A stretch of DNA of 64,000 bases, taken from contig BSYO01000024.1 in NCBI GenBank assembly GCA_033239525.1, positions 5,851,991 to 5,915,990 of the forward strand, in the 5' to 3' direction. The position numbers and the translations under genes were made by a program. The notes under the pieces were generated by a model. That model was not told the DNA's origin. It saw nothing but the letters and a program-made list of their open reading frames with translations, and ran no database searches. This stretch comes from Nepenthes gracilis (lineage: Eukaryota; Streptophyta; Magnoliopsida; Caryophyllales; Nepenthaceae). Every line of letters begins with the position of its first letter. Positions within the stretch are counted from its first letter, which is position 1. Positions 44,530 to 55,859 of this stretch are shown here, in pieces.

Positions 44530-44699
44530 TCAATTAAAAAATCTAACCATCATACCTATGAGAATGGACCAGAGCACCGGCCATGGATGTCTCCTCCTGT
44601 GGCGATGACCCCTTCGCGGGTAGTTACGAGGACGAACGGCCTACCCTGGGCATTGGTGCTCATCTGAAGGTGCTACGCTGGGGGTTTTGCCATCCAACT

Positions 44700-47600
44700 C
44701 CTAGACTTCAATATCCAGAAGGAGGAACTGGGAAAAAAGACACCCCCTTAGAGTATTTAGCGTTATGACGACCTCATGGCCCAAGCGGCCACGAGAGATT
44801 GGGTCGGGACTAGGCTAGAGGGCCGACTGAGTCATGGGATGCGGGATGGGGCCTTTGAGTGGCAGAATCCACACTACTCCTGTGATAGTAGGAGGCCTTA
44901 GCTCGGGAAGAAGTTTCATGTAGCACTAGCAGGTGCTTCATGGGCTTGAAAAGGTCGCCACTTATAAGGGAGATCTTGTTGTCATCACTCCCTCACAGCC
45001 TTAGGATGCCGAGCCTGGATCACGACCAAAATTTTGACCTAGCGCTCTGCTAGGTACCCTCAGTGCCTTGTTGGGCTCCCCGGGGTCTTGACGGTGTCGA
45101 GCGTAGGGAGGGACAGCATGTTGGAATGCTCTCGGAAGTGGCAGAGTCCTCATTCCCTAACATGCGGCGTTCCACGCTAGAAGAAGCTGCCCGTGTTCCA
45201 AGCGAGGCACCCCTCATCACCCGAGAGTCAAGTAGCTACTGGTCGATAGAGGAAAAGGCCGCGTGGTCCGCCAAGAAGTGCAAGAGGAGTCGAGTCCACA
45301 ACTACACCTCGCACCTACCGCCGTGACCGGTCATATAGTGGGGGGCTTGGCATCCCCCAGCCCACTGCCCATTGCTACTAGGTCAGAGGCAGTTGATGAA
45401 GAATGCTATCGACCGCACTGAAGATGAATGAAAGTCGCCTTGCTAGCGCGGATGGCCCGAGCAGATGCCGCTAGATCCCATCAAGTTGAGTGCCGAGCTT
45501 GAAATTGGGACCCCTAGGGTCCTAGCCACCGGCGAAGGAACCTAGTCCTTTGGCAGGCATTTCGTCGAGTATGGTAGCGGGCAGGCAAGAGCGCATCGGT
45601 TCAGCATGGCTGACCATATCCTTCGGAGTGGAGAGGCCACGGGCAAAGGCTGCCACCCGAAATGTACAATTTCCTTACTGACAGGGACCATTCCTAGCCT
45701 TAGCAATCCTCTAAAAGGGGGCATACATACTATGCACCTGGAATAAAAGGCTGGATCTATGGGCCCAGAGTGCCCTTTGCCCCAAGAGGTGCTATGGATG
45801 ATTTCCCGCCAATGGCAGGTAAGTCAAATGCATCCATCTTGAATGTTTGAACATAATTCATTGTTCGTTTATTTTATTATGACGATCATGCTAGTGCTTG
45901 CGTGTGTGCATTAATTCAAGGCCTAGATTGCCCCTAAATTGGGTGAACTATTTTTCACCTGCCACTTGATCGGTTGCTAGTCGGTCCAAAATCTCGATCC
46001 TGTTAACCAAATAGCCCAGTAAGGGTCAGAACTAAACCTCAGTCTTGACTACTGAATAGCCCACACAAGGTCAAACCTGACGGGTTGGGGGGCTCGCGAA
46101 CCAAAAGTCAAACCTCCCCAGACGAGCCGCCACGAAACCTTAGGGGGCTTTTCAGTATGCGTGTGATAACTTCCTTGAACAGGAATAAGCACCATCAGTC
46201 AACAATGGTTGGCAGAATAAGTCCATACACACGAAAGCTAAGATGTCCTTTGACAAGACTGAGTGCCCAGGGGTTACATACAGTCGACGGCCTAGACCTC
46301 GCTAGAGCCTGGCAACTATGGCTATGAAACCCAATTAGCCCTTGTGAGGCTTACACCAAAACTCATGCCACGATGTCCTTCACAGAAAAGAACACAAATG
46401 GGCTAACGCGTTCGGCCAAGCCCGGCAATGATAGCAGCAATGCCTAGCTAGCAAAGAATCTCTCCATGCCACGACCTTACAGGAGCGAGCACAACTAGAT
46501 AAATGCATCCGGTCAAGCTCAACAATGATAGCAACGATGCTTAATATCCGAGAAGGAGGAACTGGGAAAAAGAAGCCAAAGCGTTATGGCGACCTCATGG
46601 ACAAAGACGGGACTAGGCTCAGGCGGAGTCATGGGATGCGGGATGGGGCTAAAGGGCATTGGTAACAATGGGTAAAGCTATCTAGCTGATTCATTAAATA
46701 TTCAAAATGTACAAGGGCATCCGACTACCTCCAAAGGTACAAAATGCTGTTGACACTTGACGGTGTCGGCGTGGACAGCATGTTCCTATCCTATGGTCAT
46801 TCCTAACATGCGGCCCCGAAGAGTGAGGTGTAGACCTCCTCCAGTCGATAGAGAGGAAAAGGCCGCGTGGTCGCAAGAAGTGCAAGAGGAGTCGAGTGAA
46901 GTCCACCTACCGCCGTGTCGGTCCATAGTGCTTGGCAGCTCCAACATTCCTTGGGTCAAGGAGGCCAACAGGGAAATCCGGGGACGCGAAAGACACGATC
47001 CTCCGGACCCCTAGGGTCCTAGCGAACACCTAGCCCCGAACCTTCCATCCATGGCATGGCTGATTTCATCAGTGGAGGGAGAGGCCGTAGGGCAAAGGAC
47101 CTCCACTCTCTTACAGGACCATTCCTAGCCTTGTGATCATCTTCGAGGGGCATACATACTATGCCGCTATGGGCCCAGAGTGTGATATCCTATGGAAGTT
47201 CATCCTCGAGCGAGGCAATCTAATCCATAGCTCGACTAAGGCCTTTTATTATGAGCTGCTAGTGGGATCTCGCCTAGATTGCCCCTAAATTGGGTGAACT
47301 ATTTTCACAACATTTGGTCAAGGCAACCGGCTTGCCTTTCACTTCGAAATCCTCTTGAACAGCCGACATTTGTTCGGAGCCGAGACAAGCCGCACGAAAC
47401 CTTTGGGCGACGTCACATTTAAAGAGGATCTATGCCCGCCTGAGGACAGCCGAAAGCAAGATCTTAGCACCTTGTTGACTATGGCTATGTGCTTTCTCCA
47501 CCACTTACACCAAAAATGCCTCCCGCACTCGCCAAGCCAATAGCAACAATCAGCTAGTTAGGAATGGCAGCAAGAAAGCGCAATGATGTTAGACGCTTGA

Positions 47601-47880
47601 GGTGTGGTACCGATTCATTAAATATTCAAAATGTGAGGCATCCGACTACCTCGGATGGCCCTCTCCTATGCGCGATCCGGTTGGGCCCCGAAGAAGACCT
47701 CCTCTTGGTCCATTGTCGAGCTCGACATTCCTTGGGTCAAGGAGGCTGACAGGGAGGCGGGGACGCGAAGACCCTCAGCCTCTAATTTCAGCGGGAACCT
47801 TCCATCCATGGCAAGGCTGTAGGGGCGGGACCTCCATCTCGGGGAAGAGGCGCCTTGGAGATCTCGAAAGCTGCTGAAGG
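44700..47880 (+). repeat. Three successive, progressively shortened copies of an internal segment
   Basis: A segment at about 44704-46370 is repeated at about 46544-47590 and again, in part, at about 47560-47880. Anchors are GAAGGAGGAACTGGGAAAA (44711, 46551), AGGAAAAGGCCGCGTGGTC (45250, 46856), CTAGATTGCCCCTAAATTG (45922, 47273), GATTCATTAAATATTCAAAA (46688, 47612) and CATTCCTTGGGTCAAGGAGG (46946, 47727). Later copies lack many short internal pieces. No protein domain is visible in them. Confidence 0.82.
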
Positions 47881-48189
47881 AGGACGATCTAGCCCATCCA
47901 AAGCCATTGGGGGCTTGGGTACGAACTCTTAATGGTGGGTTGCCTCCTCAACAGCTGCCTTAGCCTCCGAGCCATCCCCAAAAGATCTTAGCATCGCCCA
48001 CCCACTTGAAATGCCGCTCTCGAAGCAACAGACGCATTCCTTGGCAAGAATGATAGTGGTGGCAGGCGTTGATGCTTTTGGAGAAGAAGCCACCAAGATC
48101 GATGTTCCCCACTGTAGGGGCTATGCATCATGGGAAAGGCGGGTGTGGGCCATCCAAAGCATCGGTTCATTAATGGTCGAGTTGCCTCC

Positions 48190-49260
48190 GCCTTGACTCA
48201 AGGGGATCCCCGAGCGCTCTCGGCGCGCTGCGAATGATAGTGGTGGCGGCGTTGATGCCAAGATCGATGCGGGGTGTGAGGACTCATTCGCTCGCCCACG
48301 GAGGACTCCTTGCCCACGGAGGACTCCTTGCCCACGGACCTATCAAATGAGTCATTAAGGCCCAGATCATTTGAGGAAGATTGGTTCAAGCCAGGCCCCC
48401 TAGATGTTTCACTAGTGATCGGAGCAGACGCCCTAAGTGCAAGCGTGTCAATCCTCCGGCATTCCTCCGATAGGGTAGATGACGGAGGAGCCACCTCGTC
48501 AGAAGCCCACTCAAAGTAGTCTCAAGAAAGTGGTTCCCTGAGCTTACTCTTGGGACGACGATCCGGCACGGCAGTGGTGCCACCTTCCTCCATCCGGTCC
48601 TCCCACTGCACTCCAGCTAGTGCTCCCTGGGAGACCTAATAATTAGTATGGCGTAGGATGTTGGCATGCTCTTCGACTTGCGCCATCAGTGGTTACAACA
48701 CCAGCTCTATAGCCGATAGGACGTTACCAACAAAAGCGCTGTTAACCCTACCCCATCGATTTGAGACACTCCAGTTGGCATCAATTGCTAGGAAGAAGTG
48801 CGTCCTCTAGTCCTTCGGCAGGTTCGGGTCCTTCTCGCTGGTCTTGAACCTCGTGTGGGGAGTGAAGAGGACCCAGTCGGCCTCTTGGTCAATCTAGAAA
48901 ATCTCCTTCATGTCCTAGGCGCCCAGCACGAGCCTTCTGGTGTAGAGGAAGATACACAGAGTCACCAGATACCGAACGGCGCTCGGGTGAAGATGAGCCA
49001 TGGGATCTCTGGGCCCTCAGAATCTCATGTAGCTCCATCATGAACGGAATGTGGAGACTGACCTTCAGATGCTCCTCATAGATGGTTACGAATCCCGAAC
49101 AAGGAAAGCAAGCAATGTCATTAGCCCTAGAAATAGCGTATTGCATGACGCTTGGAATGCGGTACCAATTGCACAGAGATTCTATTTCCCCTTTAGTCAA
49201 AGTGGACGGAATATCAATGATGCATTGGGAAACCATTAGAAAACTGTGCAAATCAATAAG
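48190..49260 (-). pseudogene. Antisense ORF of Tat derivative (Transposase_28-like domain)
   Basis: The minus-strand frame 48889-49251 gives IIDIPSTLTKGEIESLCNWY, RIPSVMQYAIS, SGFVTIYEEHLKVSLHIPFM and MELHEILRA. It matches the antisense protein of the Tat element (EGDVKALCVEFNIP, GHVTIYVA, LHLPLPDDLQSIL) and the PF04195-type domain. A second frame (48198-48494) is Ser/Arg-rich and includes a SVGKES repeat from an 18-bp tandem DNA repeat (48296-48340). It is the only recognisable protein remnant of this element. Confidence 0.78.
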
Positions 49261-49261
49261 G

Positions 49262-50735
49262 AAAATGGCAAACTAGGGCCGAGGTATTCTGAAAGCAATG
49301 AAGCGCAAGGATGGTTGAGTGCTAGTGCCTAAATTGCCAATGCCTTAACCTTGCAATGGCATCGTTCCAAGATGTTGAAGTGTTGTGTTTCCATAATGGC
49401 TGTGACACATGCCCCCACCTTAGGGTGTTGCGGCGCATCTTTCGTTGGCCTTGTTATGATCGATGTGATGCCTCCTCGCGCACCTGGTAGACAGTTGGCG
49501 GTCTCGATGCCAAGGCGGCATGGCGTAAGTAATGATGACCTGACGCCTCGTTTTCCAAGATCGCAAACTGACAACGTGCAACCCTGGCGGGCCTCGAGGT
49601 TGATCCGACCTGCTCTCATCTTGGCCTAGTGTTCGGGATGGACTACTGCGAGTCAAGATTGCTAGAAGATTGAGTGCTAGCAACCTGGGTTGTCAGATTC
49701 TCAGACATCAAGCAATAAAAAACAACAATCAAGTGCTTCAACTAATTACGTCATGTAAGAATATTGTTGCCATACAACAAAAGAATAAACAATGCTCGGT
49801 AGTTTCATTCATTGATTCATTTTATAAAATACAAGCTTTCGACGTACAACACGGAAGGAAGTAAAAATACATGGAACGGCCACCTGACTACATTCATTTG
49901 ATTGGCCTGAGGAAAGGCAGTTATGATAGGAAAACAAAATGTAGCTGCCCTCCAAAGGCCGGCCTCCCTGCTACCCTCACTTGGAGGCCACCCCTGAGAG
50001 CTAAGCATTAAAATGCAGCTATAGTCTCCAAATTTGTGGATATCTTTTAGACACAATGCAACGTCAAAGGCTAGAGTATGACGTCAGAGTGAGGACGGGG
50101 GCTCTGCCCCCAACGGTCTCCGAAAGCAGTCATACCAAGGGAAACTAAGGGCAAAGTCGCTCGCTCGGATGGGATGCGACGTTACCCTCCTTTGTCGGAT
50201 GGACTGAGGTGCTTGCCCTTCGAAGTTACTTCAGAGAGGATGCTCGAACACCGGTGGGGAGAAGATGACGATGGCCTCCAAGACCCATACCCCATCCATT
50301 ACAACATGAGGATGGTATGAGTTGGGCCCAAAAGAGGGAAACCAAGGTAAATTTCGGGCACATCCACGACATTAGCATCAAATATCGGGCAACGGTCGCC
50401 ACCCATCCTGGCTCATGGTTGTGTAGGCTCTATGCCAGCTTTGAACTCTCACGCTGCTTGGCTTATGAAGATGATTCGTAAGGTGAGGCGTTGAGAGCTC
50501 TTCCATTTATAGTCGGAGGAGGAGATCGATTTGCATTAAATTGAGCAGATTGCATCGAAAGCCAAGAGACCGCTATTCGTGGAAAATTGCCAGCAGCAAA
50601 GCAATAAATCAGTGCCGAATCTCGCCAGAGCTGCAAAGCACATGGGGAAGGAGCATGGGGAAGGAAATCGCATATGAAGATACGCACGGCGATGTCTCAT
50701 CAGGAATATGCCGAGAGTTGAAATTTCAGACCTCC
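49262..50735. other. 3' non-coding region of Tat derivative
   Basis: About 1.5 kb between the antisense ORF start and the polypurine tract, with short frames only. The Tat element has its promoter-side region and 46-bp repeats at the same place; no such array is visible here. Confidence 0.5.
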
Positions 50736-50750
50736 GAGCATGGGGGCTAG

Positions 50751-51764
50751 TAATGGATCCGATAACCCACGGGTTGGCCTAGGACCAAGCCTACAGGGAA
50801 GACCGCCCCGGAGGCAGTGGCCCGACAAAAGATCCCCACAACCTAAGATTTGCCTGAGAGTGTGTGGGCCGTGAAGATTACCTTATGTATAGGCCCACGC
50901 CCATAGCCCACCAGTGTCCCCTCAACAATTCCGACTTAGCATGCAAGCCCACGTGACCGCTAGTGTGTCGCACTCTGACCGTATGAGAAAGTATAACCTG
51001 CTAGAAAAGTAAGGGGGTAGCTTCCTTAGGAATCCAGAAGATTGTGGCACTATGAAGACCCTATGGATAGCTACCCTCTCTACAAATACCTGCCTCCCTC
51101 TTCAAAGAAAGGGAGGAAGGGCAATCCCCTAGACGATGGGGGGGACGATTTTTCCATCTAAAAGGGAGAGCGGAAAAGAATCAGGAAGCACTTCTCTTGC
51201 TGTCTTAAAGCCGCTCTCTAACCGAGCGTGCTCATCAGAGATCAATCCTCCTCCTTAAAGCCACTCCTAGCCGAGTGCACTAATCTAAACTCAGTCCCCC
51301 GCCTCAAAGCCTAGCCGAGTGCACTCATTGGAGCTCAGTCCTCCTTCGAAAAGACTAGCCAAGTGCACTCCTAGCCGAGCGCACTAATCTAAACTCAGTC
51401 CTCCGCGTTAAAGCCTAGCCAAGTGCACTCATTGGAGCTTAGTCTTCTATTTCCAAGCTACTCTCCCGCCAAGCGCACTTGCTAGAGCCCTAACACTCCA
51501 TTAACACTCAATCCATAGCAACATGCATCTATGAATTATTTATATTCCTCATATCTTTTTATCTGTCAGAGGAATATTTTGGACTTGAGCATCAGAGGAT
51601 ATGTAAGGTCCGAGTCCTGCCATCCGCTGACCTATTATCCATTAGTTGTGTTGAGCAGGATCCATATTTGAAGTATTAAAGACCGGGCTCGCTTCAACTC
51701 GACCCCTAGGAAAGGTCAAGTGGATCCCTAATTCGTTCAGTAATCCGGATCTAGGGACACATAA
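50751..51764 (+). repeat. 3' LTR of Tat derivative
   Basis: Starts TAATGGATCCGATAACCC (TG mutated to TA) after the polypurine tract and ends near GGGACACATAA. It carries CTCTCTACAAATACC, a CCTCCCTCTT/AGAAAGGGAGG hairpin, a 50-bp array shortened by deletions (51220-51500) and the end motif GACTTGAGCATCAGAGGAT. Confidence 0.9.
51220..51500 (+). repeat. 50-bp repeat array, partly deleted, in 3' LTR
   Basis: Units such as TAGCCGAGTGCACTAATCTA and AGCCGAGTGCACTCATTGG repeat, several shortened to about 42-44 bp by loss of the CGCTCTTC part. One pair of units has been duplicated again. Confidence 0.85.
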
Positions 51765-51766
51765 TA

Positions 51767-51803
<37 letters not shown>

Positions 51804-52056
51804 TAATAGTAGTAGTAGTAGTAATAACAATAATAATAATAATGTGGGAATAATTGTTCCTTACATATAAGGGATAATATTGGAATAAAAAATACTTAAG
51901 AGCATGTATTATTTTTTATTCCCCAAGTTAAAGGAATAAATATTCCTTCAAGAATATTTATTCTTTATCAAAAAGTAATCAAATAGTGGAATAAATATTT
52001 TATTGGGAATAAGGTAGGAATATAATTTCTATTTCTTCAAACCAAACAAACACTTA

Positions 52057-55000
52057 TGGTTTGAGAGGTGTTCTGCAGGTGATGGGGTTAAGGGGCTTCA
52101 TTCAGTTTCTCATTTTAATTTAACTCAGTGTTAAATTTTAACACTCAAAGAGAGAGGTGACGGCATGCGAGGGAAGTGAAGGGGGTGCTTTTCTAGGTGG
52201 GATTGAGGTTTAGAAGGGTGTTTTAGTGTTTTCCATGTTATTACCGTTTCGGGTGATGTTTTCTTAATTTTAGTATCTTAATGAATCCATTTTCTGTTTC
52301 TAATTACATACATAAGCATAGACTAACATCACAATAAATCCTAACTAAAGAAATAAAATACTAAAAATAATTCTATTGTCTATTAAATAAATTACCAAAA
52401 TGGCCTTTTGAGGTTTCTATGAATTAAATCTATTTAGGGTCTTTATAAGTTTAGTCTATACTTGCTTCTAAATTATTAGCTCCATAAGATTCCATCTTCT
52501 TCATTATTTTCATAATTAAAGACTTTAACTAGTTATGAATTCAATTGATCCAAGTCGGAAACTCCAAGGTGTTATGATCCTAATTCTTAAAAGAATTTCA
52601 TTCTTGAATAAATTTGTATATTCATCCTTCACTTCATCATCCTCCAGTTGTTACTCTACTGCGCCTTTTGGGTAAAGATTCCATAAGCTCTTCACTATTT
52701 GGGTGACCTTGCCCGATGAAACATGTTCCCAATGATTTATAATAAAATTCAGATGTTCCTTAAGTGATAATTCTTATCAAACTTGAAGTGTGCATAATCT
52801 GCAAAATGTGATGATCTCTGCATGCACTACGACAGATCAAAACCTAAAAGTGCCTCATTGATGATAACTTTCGGCACAAGTTAGTTCTCCCATTCTGCCT
52901 AATCCTCGAAGCCCTCTTTGTCAACTGGGTATCCGCATTTCTCCCAAACGATAACATCTCAATCCAATACAACTCTAATAGGACTTAAATATAACTAAAA
53001 CCATTATTTGAGCGTTGACATTGGAAGTCTAAAATCATATAATCATATTGACGTAATATGTACTCCAAGTGATCTGATAAATTAATGGTCTACGCTACCT
53101 ATGTTGATCTCTAAGCCTAAACTTTTCCGTGATCAAAGTGGACTTGACAACTCAATCACAACGTCTATCTTAAAATATCCTCGCTTTCCAATTTGGTATT
53201 GAAAGGGGACTAAAGTTCCATTCAACCCTTGCATGGCCAAATTCACTCAAAAGCAGTTCAAACGCTTGATTCCACACCTATCCTTGCTTAATTAGATCCA
53301 TGAGAAATATTTTCCTGAAGTTGTGTGTCCTACCCTCAGTGTGTTGAGAATTTGGTGCAATAATCTTCTTTTGAAGATTTCTATTCCATTGGTTTCATAC
53401 ATCTGAACCACCAAGTTGGACGAAGAACGTAAGTACACATTTGACTCTCCCACAAGAGTTAGCTTGAGGCTTAACCAACAATTCGTCCCCAGTCATCAAG
53501 TAATAGATGCTCCTATTGGCTCCCCCGGATCCTTGACTTAATCTATGCATATCTCATAATATGGTACAGTTATCTGTAACCTCTTGTGTGTTATTGAAAT
53601 CATCATAATCCCATCATTTCTCTACACATGGCATTCCTATACATCACTTGAACGATTGGTCCTCACTACCATTTAACTGACAATCTACTAGTTATCACTC
53701 CTAAATCCTTTGGACCATGAAGTTGTAATTCTCATAAACCTTGTTATGATCCACTTGACATTCATTATTGTTTTCCTGCCTTAAGATATTGGTTGCTGCA
53801 TTTGTCTTTGACTGATATCGAACTTCTAGTCTCAATAATGAATTCCCAATAATGGATTCCCCCTTTAGTCAAGATCAAAACTTGAAGGCAATCACAATCC
53901 TCGGTTATATATATAATCTCAGCCCTTCAAAGCACAATAATGCAATCCTCAACAAAGCTTCAAATATAGCTTCATTGAACTCTTCCTACCCAAAAATAAT
54001 TAGCAAGGCCAAAGAAACTCCAAATCTTTAGCTATGCTGTGGTCTATGACAATCATCAACTACATAAATCCCCAATGAATTCATTTGACACCTAATCCCA
54101 AATAAAAGGTCTAAGAATGTCATCTCCTCAACTCAACGCTTGAACCTTAAGTTTGTTAGAGAAGAACAGTTACCTAAATCATACAAGACAATCCTCAATT
54201 ATCCATCTTATACTAAGGTGCTCTTGGAGTGAACCCAAATGCTAATGATGCCCACAATAACATTATGGTTTACATGCATTTTGGATGCCCAACTGATTGT
54301 ATATGCATGGAGATCGTTCTTTGCCGGAGCTGCTGTCATGGAGTGTTTTATATTATATTATGAGATTTATAATAACTTAATTGCACATTGGTTTTTGAAC
54401 ATTCGTGAGTTCCTACTGTTGTCTGCAAAGTCTTTCACGGCGGATACTTGATGCTAATTGTTGCCTTTCAAAATGCTTTGATGTTTAGTTCTTCAATCAT
54501 TTTTAGGAATAGTCTTTGAACTTCTCTCTAGCGAGTTGTTTGGATTGATGACATCGGAATACATCATTCCTGCTTCAGCTTCAAGTCTTAAGTTTTGCTG
54601 GTGCTGTCTGAAAAGATCTTAGAAATCAATGTAATCTTTGGGTCGATCTCTCGTCTTGTGCTGTCCTTGGTAATTCATCTGAAAAGCATTTGAAACTACT
54701 TGAACAGATAGGTACATCCTCGTTCATTAACTCATCAAGCTCTACCTTAACTATAGAGGCTTATAACCTTTTATCTTACTCAGAAATAGATGATGGGTTT
54801 AAAATGCCTAGCCTCGTGAACATGTACTCTAGCTTCCTCTTACTTAGGATCAGGGAATGCAAATTCCCATCAATCGGAATAGTCACCACTAGTGTGAAGT
54901 TTAGAGGCCTCAAAACAGCCTCCTAGTGGCCCACAAAGTAGGAAAATATAAAAGAAAAGGGTTGAATTGGATTCCCAGAATATTAACATGAGAAAGAATT

Positions 55001-55060
55001 AGACGAGATTGATACCATTGGTGCTTGGACAGGGCGTGCATCTCCCTTTGTAGTGCAAGT
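52057..55060. other. Intergenic DNA, no recognised gene
   Basis: About 3 kb with only short frames and no domain that I recognise on either strand. It may include strongly decayed element sequence. Confidence 0.4.
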
Positions 55061-55510
55061 AGTGTCCCGGCTTGCCAAAAGAAAAATAGAGTCTAGGGCT
55101 CTTTTGTTCCTTCGGGGGTGTTGTTAAATAAGTAGTCAGTGCCGAACCTCTGTAGTTTGTGGTGATGTGGTCAACCTTATTATATTTGTAGTGATGTCGT
55201 CTGCCGCAGAACTTGCTAGTTTTTCGTCACTTATTCTGTCATGTCTTTGCTCCAAGAGCATGTGGCTGCTATTGGTTGGACAGAGCGAGTATCTCCTTTT
55301 TTTAGTACTAGTAACCCGGCTTGGCACAAGAAAAATAGAGTCTTGGGCTCTTTCGTTCCTCTAGGGGTGTTGCTAATTAAGTAGTTGGTGCTGAGACTCT
55401 ACAGTCTTTGGTGATGTGGTTGGCCTTCCTATATTTGTAGTAATGTTGTTTGGCTCAGAACTTGCTAGTCTTTTGTTGCATATTCAGTCACGTCTTTGTT
55501 CCAAGACTAG
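55061..55510. repeat. Tandem duplication with 247-bp period
   Basis: CCCGGCTTGCCAAAAGAAAAATAGAG at 55068 recurs as CCCGGCTTGG.ACAAGAAAAATAGAG at 55315. The following GGGTGTTG, GGTGATGTGG, TATATTTGTAGTRATGT and CAGAACTTGCTAGT parts recur at the same spacing. Function unknown. Confidence 0.8.
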
Positions 55511-55639
55511 GTATTAGTTAATAATGAATGAATTAAAATAAAATTTTTTCTTTTTATTTAAACGAACATAACCTAAATATAATACCCATAGCTGGGTTGG
55601 ACATAATGAACCTTAAAGACTAAAATAGTATAAGAGCCA

Positions 55640-55770
55640 TGATGCCTAATAGCGCGTAGAGGACCAACTGAACTGGATTGAATTTCTAAAGGATTATGAC
55701 TGTGAGATTCAGTACGAGCCGGGTAAGGCCAATGTAGTCGCCTATGCATTAAGTTGACAACCGAGTATCT
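55640..55770 (+). pseudogene. Tekay (plus) RNase H C-terminal remnant
   Basis: Translation gives [20 protein letters not shown] and ANVVAYALS then a stop. The usual ending is KANVVADALS. This is the left limit of recognisable element sequence. Confidence 0.8.
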
Positions 55771-55859
55771 TGGCAAAGATGCAAGTCAAGTAAATGGAGA
55801 TGTTGGGCTGTCTAATGCACTATGACATTCAACGGTATGTTCGAGGAAAGAGAATGATT

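Larger units (their letters stand above)
43460..51764 (+). mobile_element. Non-autonomous Tat derivative (LARD-like) with antisense ORF
   Basis: LTRs at 43460-44510 and 50751-51764 flank 6.2 kb. A primer site TGGCACTGTCTGTGGGAA follows the first LTR, and a polypurine tract GAGCATGGGGGCTAG precedes the second. I find no capsid, protease, RT, RNase H or integrase domain. It keeps a minus-strand ORF with the same domain as the Tat element's antisense ORF, and a CTAGATTGCCCCTAAATTG block shared with that element. Target duplication cannot be read because both flanks are AAT repeats. Confidence 0.88.
43051..52053. mobile_element. MITE-like sequence split by a later LTR element
   Basis: The left end is CGGCATGTTTAGTTGTTGAA. 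The right end, read on the other strand, is GTGTTTGTTTGGTTTGAAG, an imperfect inverted pair. Inside both ends are GGAATAAGGTAGGAATA-like sequences. The flanks are tta on both sides (43048-43050 and 52054-52056), as in Tourist/PIF-Harbinger MITEs. The MITE itself is about 0.7 kb (43051-43459 plus 51765-52053) with an AAT microsatellite in the middle, where the LTR element sits. Confidence 0.42.

Noticed and set aside
45063..45326. 87-codon frame in the Tat derivative as a gag remnant
   Set aside because: No capsid or zinc-knuckle motif. The same DNA is repeated at 46.8 kb with frame-breaking deletions, so it is not maintained as coding.
54239..54926. Two plus-strand frames of 70 and 78 codons
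   Set aside because: No recognisable motif, no supporting promoter or splice signals, and AT-rich surroundings. Chance frames are the simpler reading.
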